Both the position numbers and the translations under genes were made by a program. The notes beneath the pieces were generated by a model, which worked only from the letters and a program-made list of their open reading frames with translations, did no database searches and was not told the DNA's origin. Of a stretch of DNA of 64,000 bases, positions 57,545 to 64,000 are shown piece by piece (positions within the stretch are counted from its first letter, which is position 1; the number at the start of each line of letters is the position of its first letter). The stretch is taken from NCBI RefSeq assembly GCF_005281835.1, contig NZ_RZIS01000004.1, positions 62,001 to 126,000 of the forward strand. The letters are read 5' to 3'. Origin of the DNA: Vibrio profundi (lineage in GTDB: Bacteria > Pseudomonadota > Gammaproteobacteria > Enterobacterales > Vibrionaceae).

Positions 57545-58273
57545 TTAACTTGCAGGTTTGATGATAGAACTTAACTTTTCAGCGATTTTAGCGACATCTT
57601 CGCCATCTTCGCCCACTAAGATCATACTGCTATTGTCGATTGGCGTGACCATTCCAGACATGCCTTGTTTGTCAAAGTCGACTGCCTTATCGCTTGGAAT
57701 CCCCGTCAGGAATAGGGTTACCTTGCCTTTTTCACCTTGGAAAACCATGTGCATTGCGTTTGATTTTCCGAATCCGCAGTGATTTAAGTAGTAAACATGG
57801 TAAGGGAATGCTTCATCAAACTGGTAAGCGAAAGGGTGCATTTTTGCGTTAATTTGCTGAGAAGTTACTTCCTCATCCAAAACGCTCACAAAACCGCTTT
57901 CATCTATTACGTGTTTAATTGCGGTATCGGCTAAGCTCGCTTGTGCGGGAGTAACGATAACATTCCCCCAATTCACTTGACCAACAAGCAGGCCACAGGC
58001 AAATGCGACTGACGCTGCCATCGCCATTGCGCGTTTAGCGAAATTAGGGCGAACGACATTCGTTTCTTCAGTGGAAGTTTGATTGAACAAGATTCTATCG
58101 GCGAGATCATCAGGCACGTCAACATGCATTGCATTGGCAATTTGTTTATCTAGTGACAGCACGTCATCTAGAAATTTGCTGTTGGCTTCACTTTCTGCTG
58201 CCGCGGCGATCATATCTTCGCTACGTAGCTTAGGATCCGACAAAACGCGACGACGAAATTCTAAATCATCCAT
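57545..58273 (-). CDS. DUF3379 protein, putative anti-sigma factor
   Basis: The 242-residue product has a cytoplasmic N-terminal part (about 1-80) that begins DDLEFRRRVLSDP, one membrane segment (about 83-102, AMAMAASVAFACGLLVGQV) and a periplasmic C-terminal domain of DUF3379 type. The start overlaps the ECF sigma factor gene by 8 bp. Coupling to a sigma gene, plus the single-pass topology, suggests an anti-sigma role; this is inference. The periplasmic domain holds LNHCGFGKSNAMHM with His and Cys residues that could sense a ligand or redox state. Confidence 0.8.
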   Translation of the reverse strand: MDDLEFRRRVLSDPKLRSEDMIAAAAESEANSKFLDDVLSLDKQIANAMHVDVPDDLADRILFNQTSTEETNVVRPNFAKRAMAMAASVAFACGLLVGQVNWGNVIVTPAQASLADTAIKHVIDESGFVSVLDEEVTSQQINAKMHPFAYQFDEAFPYHVYYLNHCGFGKSNAMHMVFQGEKGKVTLFLTGIPSDKAVDFDKQGMSGMVTPIDNSSMILVGEDGEDVAKIAEKLSSIIKPAS

Positions 58274-58829
58274 TATGTTGCCCCTTTAGTGTGTCATCAG
58301 AATCCAGCATTTCTTTTAGCTGGTTTCTCGCTCGGAATAATCGTGTCATAACCGTATTTTTGTTGAGCTCAAGGATCTCACCAATTTCTTCACCACTGAA
58401 TCCCCCAATGACTTGGAGAAAAAGCGGTTCGCGGTATTCCACTTCTAATTTCATTATCTGGGCTTGCAACCATACTTGCTGATGATGCGGGTCATCGCTG
58501 ACTTTAGCATCATTACCATGGTCATCTATATCAACCAGATCAAACTGCTTGCGTTCGAAGCGGCGTGCGTTTTCTCGTCTCAATATAGTGATGAGCCAAG
58601 ACTTTGCGGCTTTTTCATCTTGTAAGCTATCTAGCGATTTCCATGCCCTTAGGCAGGTTTCTTGTACTAGATCTTCGGCAATGCTTTTGTCTTTACATAA
58701 CCAATAGGCATAGCGAAATAAATCACGATGGTAAGCACGAACAAGCGCTTCGTATTTTCTTTGTTTGTCCATATCAGAGTTGACCGGACGTTTTGCAGTT
58801 TTCTTTCCAAACATGTTAATTATCGACAC
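58266..58829 (-). CDS. ECF-family sigma factor (sigma-70 group 4)
   Basis: The product has sigma region 2 (YEALVRAYHRDLFRYAYWLC, then AEDLVQETCLRAWK) and region 4 (LFLQVIGGFSGEEIGEILELNKNTVMTRLFRARNQLKE), and no region 3, so it is an ECF sigma factor. GTG at 58829 (187 residues) is chosen because GGAGG lies 5 bp before it; ATG at 58841 gives 191 residues. It overlaps the DUF3379 gene, its probable regulator. Its regulon is unknown; the fadL and fadIJ neighbours suggest an envelope or lipid link, which is not proven. Confidence 0.88.
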   Translation of the reverse strand: MSIINMFGKKTAKRPVNSDMDKQRKYEALVRAYHRDLFRYAYWLCKDKSIAEDLVQETCLRAWKSLDSLQDEKAAKSWLITILRRENARRFERKQFDLVDIDDHGNDAKVSDDPHHQQVWLQAQIMKLEVEYREPLFLQVIGGFSGEEIGEILELNKNTVMTRLFRARNQLKEMLDSDDTLKGQHNG

Positions 58830-58984
58830 ATGAGCCTCCATTATTGCTCTGCGGATAGTTTATTTTTATACGTTGTGACGCGCTGGAAATCGTAGAATCG
58901 TATTAAAAATTGATCTACTTCAAAATCTAAGACCTCGATCCAGTTATAGTACACCTTGTCGTCTAGTTAGTCATTTTTGATTAA

Positions 58985-59119
58985 CATGTTGAGCAAGATG
59001 ACACTTCCTTTTGAAGGCTGACTTTACTTTCTCCTAATCAGGAAACTGATTATTTCAATTGGCGCAAGTTAATTGCTTTATATACATTCCAACCACACAG
59101 TTCTGTGTGGTTTTTTTTT
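58985..59119 (+). ncRNA. Candidate small RNA upstream of fadI
   Basis: A strong intrinsic terminator ends at 59119 with no plus-strand gene upstream of it. A possible promoter TTGTCG-N17-GATTAA (58956-58984) would give a transcript of about 130 nt. The 430-bp gap 58842-59271 between divergent genes therefore may hold a small RNA in addition to the two promoters. Only the terminator is strong evidence. Confidence 0.3.
59092..59119 (+). terminator. Strong orphan terminator upstream of fadI
   Basis: ACCACACA-GTTC-TGTGTGGT is a perfect 8-bp stem followed by eight T. It points in the plus direction, but the nearest upstream gene is on the minus strand. It must end a short transcript not explained by any open reading frame, or read-in transcription. 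Confidence 0.9.
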
Positions 59120-59207
59120 GCCTAATTTTGACCGTTTTGGTGTCGAACCTGTTTAGCCTGTAATTGTTATTGTCGTGTATCAGCATCACGTTTACTTAAA
59201 CGCGCGT

Positions 59208-59235
59208 TTGATTTAATTAACAACTTCTTTACAAT
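59208..59235 (+). promoter_or_regulatory. Sigma-70 promoter of fadIJ
   Basis: TTGATT (59208-59213) and TACAAT (59230-59235) are 16 bp apart. The start of transcription would fall near 59242, within the FadR-like operator. Confidence 0.6.
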
Positions 59236-59237
59236 GC

Positions 59238-59254
59238 TTCAGGTCTGACCTCTT
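59238..59254 (+). promoter_or_regulatory. FadR-like operator of fadIJ
   Basis: TTCAGGTCTGACCTCTT contains the palindromic core AGGTCTGACCT that closely matches FadR operators (TGGTCNGACC core). It overlaps the expected transcription start, a position suited to repression released by long-chain acyl-CoA. Confidence 0.65.
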
Positions 59255-59271
59255 AACCTCAAGGAGAAACC

Positions 59272-60579
59272 ATGGGCAAACAGGAACTCAAAACTCGTTC
59301 GGGAGAGCGTGTTGCCGTTGTCGCAGGATTACGAACCCCATTCGCTCGCCAGAGTACTGAATTTAGCCAAGTGCCCGCGGTGGACCTGGGTAAAATGGTT
59401 GTAAGCGATATGCTTGCACGAACGGATATTGACCCAGCTTTAATTGAACAAGTGGTATTTGGCCAAGTGGTACAAATGCCAGAAGCGCCAAATATTGCGC
59501 GTGAAATCGTATTAGGCACAGGAATGAACATCCACACTGATGCTTACAGTGTGACTCGTGCTTGTGCGACGAGTTTTCAAGCGGCAGTTAATGTAACCGA
59601 AAGTATTATGGCGGGCGCGATTGATATTGGTATCGCGGGTGGTGCTGATTCATCCTCAGTATTGCCTATCGGAGTATCGAAAAAGCTCGCTGCGAACTTA
59701 TTGGCATTAAGCAAAACGAAAACGGTTGGTCAGAAACTTAAGATTCTAAAATCTTTATCTTTTAAAGATTTGATGCCTGTACCTCCTGCGGTTGCAGAAT
59801 ACTCAACTGGCCTTTCAATGGGTCAAACTGCTGAGCAAATGGCTAAAACACACGGCATTACACGTGCAGAACAAGATGCCCTTGCTCACCGCTCTCATAC
59901 TCTAGCCTCGCAAGCTTGGAAAGATGGCAAGATTCAAGATGAAGTAATGACGGCGTTTCCACAACCTTATAAAAAGTGGATCAGCGAAGACAATAATATT
60001 CGCCACGACTCAACACTAGAAAGCTACGCCAAACTGCGTCCCGCTTTTGATCGCCAGTACGGTAGTGTAACGGCTGCCAACAGTACACCTCTAACCGATG
60101 GCGGTGCGGCTGTCATGTTAATGCGAGAAGGCAAAGCCAAAGAGTTAGGTTTAGATATCCTTGGCTATATTCGCGGTTATGCGTTCTCGGCTATCGGTGT
60201 TGAAACTGACATGTTGATGGGCCCGTCTTACGCAACGGCGAAGGTGCTTGCGAATACTGGTCTTGAATTATCGGATCTGGATTTAGTGGATATGCACGAA
60301 GCTTTTGCAGCGCAAGCACTATCGAATGTGAAGATGTTCGCAAGCGATAAGTTCGCTCAAGAAAATTTAGGCCGCTCTAAAGCCATTGGCGAAATCGATA
60401 TGGATAAATTTAACGTGCTCGGCGGTTCTCTTGCTTACGGTCACCCATTTGCGGCAACTGGTGCGCGTATGATGACTCAAACGCTACGTGAACTGAAACG
60501 TAGAGGCGGTGGATTAGCATTGAATACAGCGTGTGCGGCTGGCGGACTAGGTGCGGCAATGATTTTGGAGGCGGAATAA
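59272..60579 (+). CDS. fadI: Acetyl-CoA acyltransferase FadI (3-ketoacyl-CoA thiolase)
   Basis: The 435-residue product has thiolase signatures: nucleophile Cys98 in [10 protein letters not shown], His in [12 protein letters not shown] and Cys in [11 protein letters not shown]. It cleaves 3-ketoacyl-CoA with CoA in the last step of beta-oxidation. The length equals that of E. coli FadI. AAGGAG precedes the ATG. Its stop overlaps the fadJ start (TAATG), so the two subunits of the trifunctional complex are coupled. Confidence 0.96.
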   Translation: MGKQELKTRSGERVAVVAGLRTPFARQSTEFSQVPAVDLGKMVVSDMLARTDIDPALIEQVVFGQVVQMPEAPNIAREIVLGTGMNIHTDAYSVTRACATSFQAAVNVTESIMAGAIDIGIAGGADSSSVLPIGVSKKLAANLLALSKTKTVGQKLKILKSLSFKDLMPVPPAVAEYSTGLSMGQTAEQMAKTHGITRAEQDALAHRSHTLASQAWKDGKIQDEVMTAFPQPYKKWISEDNNIRHDSTLESYAKLRPAFDRQYGSVTAANSTPLTDGGAAVMLMREGKAKELGLDILGYIRGYAFSAIGVETDMLMGPSYATAKVLANTGLELSDLDLVDMHEAFAAQALSNVKMFASDKFAQENLGRSKAIGEIDMDKFNVLGGSLAYGHPFAATGARMMTQTLRELKRRGGGLALNTACAAGGLGAAMILEAE

Positions 60580-62750
60580 TGTCAACGACGAGCGATCAAA
60601 CAAACAAGATTGAAAATACGAATTCAACAGCATTTTCGTTAACGATTGACGAGCAGAACTTGGCTTGGCTGGCAATCGATGTACCTAACGAAAAAATGAA
60701 CACGCTACAAGCGGCATTTGCTGAAGAAATGAAAGTCATTTTTGAGCAATTGAAAGAGAAGCAAAGCACCATCAAAGGGCTGATTGTTCATTCCCTTAAG
60801 CCGGACAACTTTATTGCTGGTGCAGATGTAAGAATGCTTGATGCATGTAAAACATCGGATGAAGCGGAGTCGCTTGCGCGTCAAGGCCAGGAAATGTTCC
60901 AGGCACTTTCAGAGCTACCATACCCAGTTGTGGCTGCTATTCACGGGCCTTGTCTTGGCGGCGGTTTGGAACTCGCGCTTGCTTGTGACTTCCGAGTATG
61001 TAGCGACTCGGATAGCACTCGTTTAGGACTTCCAGAAGTACAACTTGGTTTGTTACCAGGCTCGGGCGGCACTCAGCGTTTGCCTCGCTTAATTGGTTTG
61101 CTGCCGTCACTGGATCTTATTCTGACTGGTAAGCAACTACGCGCGAAGAAAGCCAAAAAAATGGGCGTTGTGGACGCGTGTGTACCAAATACGGTGTTGT
61201 TGGATGTAGCGAAAAGCTTCGTAGAAAAAAATGCGGGTCAAAAACCAGCGAAGCGTCCAGCAGCAAAAAATAAAGCGACAACTAAAGAAAAGCTGATTTC
61301 ACGTAACAGCCTTGGCCGTAAAGTGATTTTCGAACAAGCTTCTAAGAAAACGAATCAGAAAACACGCGGCAACTATCCGGCGGCTGATGCTATTTTGGAA
61401 GTCATTCGCTACGGCCTAGAAAACGGTTTTGAAAAAGGCCTACAGTTCGAAGCGAAGAAGTTCTCTCAATTGGTGATGACTTCTGAATCGAAAGCGTTGC
61501 GTTCTATTTTCTTCGCGACAACAGAAATGAAGAAAGAAAATGGCAGCGATGCGGACCCGAAAGCAATTCAAAGAGTCGGAGTGTTAGGTGGCGGTTTGAT
61601 GGGTGCAGGTATTAGCCATGTGAGCGTCGCTAAAGCTAAAGTGCCTGTTCGTATCAAAGATGTATCTAATGATGGTGTGCTAAATGCACTGAACTACAAC
61701 TACAAGCTATTTGAAAAGCAGCGTAAGCGTAAGATTATTTCTAAAGCGGGCTTACAAAGCAAAATGCTTCAGCTTTCTGGTGGTATCGACTTTACGAGCT
61801 TCAAGCAAATCGATGTAGTTGTTGAAGCGGTATTTGAAGATCTTGATTTGAAGCAGTCAATGGTTGCTGATATTGAGAAAAACGCTAAACCTGAAACGAT
61901 TTTCGCAACTAATACCTCTTCACTACCAATCCATAAGATTGCAGAAAAGGCAGAGCGCCCAGAAAACGTGGTTGGCTTGCATTACTTTAGTCCAGTAGAG
62001 AAAATGCCGCTGGTAGAAGTTATCCCACATGAAACCACGTCTGATGAAACGATTTCTACGGTAGTTGCGCTTGCGAAGAAACAAGGTAAGACGCCGATCG
62101 TTGTGAAAGACTGTGCTGGCTTTTATGTGAACCGTATTCTTGCACCTTACATGAATGAAGCTGCGCACCTGTTACTTGCGGGTGAGCCGATTGAAAAGCT
62201 AGACAACACAGTTCTAGATTTTGGCTTCCCAGTTGGACCAATCACTCTATTGGATGAAGTGGGTGTCGATATTGGCGCGAAAATCATTCCAATCTTGGTC
62301 AATGAGCTAGGTGAACGCTTCCAAGGACCTGATGTATTTGACGTGCTGCTGAATGACGGCCGAAAAGGGCGTAAGAGTGGTAAAGGCTTCTATACCTACA
62401 AAGGTAAGAAGAAAGAAGTCGATAAATCAGTGTATAAGCTTTTGAAATTATCGCCTGAATCTAAACTGTCAGATAATGACATCGCAATGCGCTGCGTATT
62501 ACCAATGTTGAATGAAGCTGTTCGTTGTCTTGACGAGGGCATCATTCGAAGTGCTCGCGATGGTGATATTGGTGCGATCTTCGGTATTGGTTTCCCTCCA
62601 TTCCTTGGTGGTCCATTCCGTTACATGGATCAAATTGGCATCAAAGTACTTGTCGATATGATGAATGACTTCGCTGAAAAATACGGCGATCGATTCGCAC
62701 CTTGTGATGGTTTACTGACGAGAGCTGGCTTGGACGAAAGCTTTTACTAA
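60579..62750 (+). CDS. fadJ: Fatty acid oxidation multifunctional protein FadJ
   Basis: The 723-residue product starts at ATG 60579; a longer frame inside fadI is rejected. The N-terminal enoyl-CoA hydratase domain shows [22 protein letters not shown] and [15 protein letters not shown]. The 3-hydroxyacyl-CoA dehydrogenase domain begins near residue 330 with the NAD-binding [14 protein letters not shown] and continues with [18 protein letters not shown]. It catalyses hydration and dehydrogenation in beta-oxidation together with FadI. A strong terminator follows. Confidence 0.96.
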   Translation: MSTTSDQTNKIENTNSTAFSLTIDEQNLAWLAIDVPNEKMNTLQAAFAEEMKVIFEQLKEKQSTIKGLIVHSLKPDNFIAGADVRMLDACKTSDEAESLARQGQEMFQALSELPYPVVAAIHGPCLGGGLELALACDFRVCSDSDSTRLGLPEVQLGLLPGSGGTQRLPRLIGLLPSLDLILTGKQLRAKKAKKMGVVDACVPNTVLLDVAKSFVEKNAGQKPAKRPAAKNKATTKEKLISRNSLGRKVIFEQASKKTNQKTRGNYPAADAILEVIRYGLENGFEKGLQFEAKKFSQLVMTSESKALRSIFFATTEMKKENGSDADPKAIQRVGVLGGGLMGAGISHVSVAKAKVPVRIKDVSNDGVLNALNYNYKLFEKQRKRKIISKAGLQSKMLQLSGGIDFTSFKQIDVVVEAVFEDLDLKQSMVADIEKNAKPETIFATNTSSLPIHKIAEKAERPENVVGLHYFSPVEKMPLVEVIPHETTSDETISTVVALAKKQGKTPIVVKDCAGFYVNRILAPYMNEAAHLLLAGEPIEKLDNTVLDFGFPVGPITLLDEVGVDIGAKIIPILVNELGERFQGPDVFDVLLNDGRKGRKSGKGFYTYKGKKKEVDKSVYKLLKLSPESKLSDNDIAMRCVLPMLNEAVRCLDEGIIRSARDGDIGAIFGIGFPPFLGGPFRYMDQIGIKVLVDMMNDFAEKYGDRFAPCDGLLTRAGLDESFY

Positions 62751-62781
62751 GCGATCGGTAAAAGATTGATCAGTTAAAAAC

Positions 62782-62813
62782 AAAAAGCGCTTACCATTGG
62801 TAAGCGCTTTTTT
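62782..62813. terminator. Bidirectional terminator between fadJ and the M16 peptidase gene
   Basis: AAAAAGCGCTTACC pairs with GGTAAGCGCTTTTT around a 3-nt loop, with flanking A and T tracts. It serves two convergent genes. Confidence 0.93.
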
Positions 62814-62830
62814 ATGTATGTCGATGGTAA

Positions 62831-64000
62831 TTAACCTAGACCACAATCTTTGGGTCTGAGCTGAAATTCGTCGATTGAGCCAATTTCTACGCCAATATCT
62901 AATGGATCTTCCTCGTGGTGGGCGTTACCTTGAGTGTGCATGATTAATCGGTTAGCGGTACGAGGTTTTAACTCGTTCACGACAAATCGAATCATATCGG
63001 AGCGCGATAGCGTCTTTAACTCTTCAAGTACAATTTCTCGCTGGTTAAAGTCTAGATCTTTGTTACCTATGGCAACCCAAAGTCGTTGGGCTCTTCCTCT
63101 TAGTGTGGTGTCTGGCGTAGAAATTTGGTTCCATAATCCGCGCTTACTGCTGTGCCATTGGTACTCGTTTAATTCGAGCAACACCATGTAAAAAGCGTTT
63201 AGAAATTCGTCAATCGAACTAATTAGATCGATAGGTGCAGCGTTGGGTGATTGGACGTAGCACACGATACCCGGGTGGCGGTTTAGTGGCATATTTCCGG
63301 TACCGACCATGTAACCCAGCTGCTGCTTGGTTCGAATCTCGTGGAAAAAGGCTGATGACATTAGGTGGTTAGCCAGAGAATACAACGCGATGCTTCTTGG
63401 TGTTGTGTCTGGGCACTGGTAATACACAACAATGGCGGAGTCTTCTTGGTCGCAGTTCACTTCACGCTGGAAGCTGCCATTTTCTCCAAGCATGATGAGT
63501 GGACGAAGCGATTCTTCATATTCTTGCCCATGTACGCGCAGCGCGTCTTTTAGGGTTGTCGCCATATTATGAGCGTCGGCTTGTTGCCAATCTCCAAATA
63601 CAAACATTTCTACATGCAATTCGGCCAAAATTGCTTCTACAAATGGGGCTAATTCATCGACTTCGATGGTTTCTAACGCTTCAGCTAGCACCGAATAAGG
63701 TGGGTTGTTTGGCTGGAGAATACCAGTCATAGCATTGAAAAGTTGAGAAATAGGGCGATCTTGCGTTGAATTTCGCCAGTTTCTTAGTAACTGTTGTTTG
63801 ATAGTCGCAAAGCGAACAGGGCTGAAGTCACGAGTAGAGAAGCGTTTAAGAATCATCTCAAGTAACTGGGGTTGTTTTTGACTGAAACCAGATAAGGTTA
63901 ATGTCACCCCGCCTTGGTGGGAATACATGTTGTAGCCCATGCCTGCAATTTCAGCTTGATAAGTCTCTTTAGCGAGCGAGTCTAAAAACATTTCAACGCA
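62831..64000 (-). CDS. M16 (insulinase-family) zinc peptidase, C-terminal part
   Basis: The frame is open to the right window edge on the minus strand, so about 389 C-terminal residues are present and the HXXEH zinc site lies outside. Features of the M16 second half are visible: HQGGVTLTLSGFSQKQPQLLEMIL, and the segment FFHEIRTKQQLGYMVGTGNMP, which contains the conserved RTKQQLGY of insulinase and protease III. The length suggests a long (about 900-residue) two-half enzyme of the pitrilysin/PtrA type. These are periplasmic or cytoplasmic peptidases; which one applies here cannot be judged without the N-terminus. Confidence 0.88.
   Translation of the reverse strand, partial: CVEMFLDSLAKETYQAEIAGMGYNMYSHQGGVTLTLSGFSQKQPQLLEMILKRFSTRDFSPVRFATIKQQLLRNWRNSTQDRPISQLFNAMTGILQPNNPPYSVLAEALETIEVDELAPFVEAILAELHVEMFVFGDWQQADAHNMATTLKDALRVHGQEYEESLRPLIMLGENGSFQREVNCDQEDSAIVVYYQCPDTTPRSIALYSLANHLMSSAFFHEIRTKQQLGYMVGTGNMPLNRHPGIVCYVQSPNAAPIDLISSIDEFLNAFYMVLLELNEYQWHSSKRGLWNQISTPDTTLRGRAQRLWVAIGNKDLDFNQREIVLEELKTLSRSDMIRFVVNELKPRTANRLIMHTQGNAHHEEDPLDIGVEIGSIDEFQLRPKDCGLG

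Overview
The window is a single chromosomal block from a member of the Vibrionaceae, most likely the genus Vibrio. The evidence is the polar-flagellum gene order with FlrABC-type (FlaKLM) regulators, three flagellin genes of Vibrio type, FlaG/FlaI, the pole-marking pair FlhF/FlhG, the chemotaxis-array partition pair ParC/ParP inside the che cluster, and the ccm, fadL, ECF sigma and fadIJ genes that follow. I see no rRNA, tRNA, CRISPR array, insertion sequence or prophage.

Layout. Positions 1-7303 hold the rod, ring and hook-junction genes (end of flgF, flgGHIJ, then flgKL behind a perfect sigma-54 promoter). Positions 7304-11994 hold three flagellin genes. The first has a sigma-54-type promoter. 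The second and third each have a sigma-28 promoter of the form TAAAG-N14-GCCGTTAA. All three have hairpins in their leaders. Positions 12062-15260 carry flaG, fliD, flaI and fliS, ending in two tandem terminators. Positions 15491-19589 carry the regulators flrA, flrB and flrC. Positions 19724-33340 hold the basal body, switch and export genes fliE to flhB; 33466-38708 hold flhA, flhF, flhG and fliA; 38741-46170 hold cheY, cheZ, cheA, cheB, parC, parP, cheW and a DUF2802 gene. In V. cholerae and V. parahaemolyticus the same genes are known as two separated blocks; here they are contiguous.

Positions 46427-53476 carry the complete cytochrome c maturation operon ccmABCDEFGHI, followed by the lipoprotein gene mlaA. 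Then come three minus-strand transcription units: two tandem fadL paralogues, and a DUF3379 gene with the ECF sigma factor upstream of it. The plus-strand fadIJ beta-oxidation operon has a promoter overlapped by a FadR-like operator. The window ends inside a minus-strand M16 (insulinase-family) peptidase gene.

How it works together. Known Vibrio biology and the promoter sites visible here fit a four-tier cascade. FlrA with sigma-54 would act at flrBC, fliE and flhA; FlrC with sigma-54 at flgKL, the first flagellin and possibly fliK; FliA (sigma-28) at the later flagellins. The most interesting observation concerns CheA. The region between its P1 and dimerisation domains lacks a recognisable P2 fold and instead carries three copies of a DEFEKLLDELHG-type motif. 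These copies resemble the CheY-binding peptides of FliM (SQDEIDALLHG) and CheZ (SQDEVDDLLSSLGF) encoded in the same window. Other points to check are an 11-bp motif shared by the flgK and first-flagellin sigma-54 promoters, FlhB with NPEH in place of NPTH, an intrinsic terminator between fliG and fliH, a duplicated segment in FliD, a CCAGAG repeat in parP, a candidate small RNA upstream of fadI and a 21-bp palindrome upstream of one fadL.
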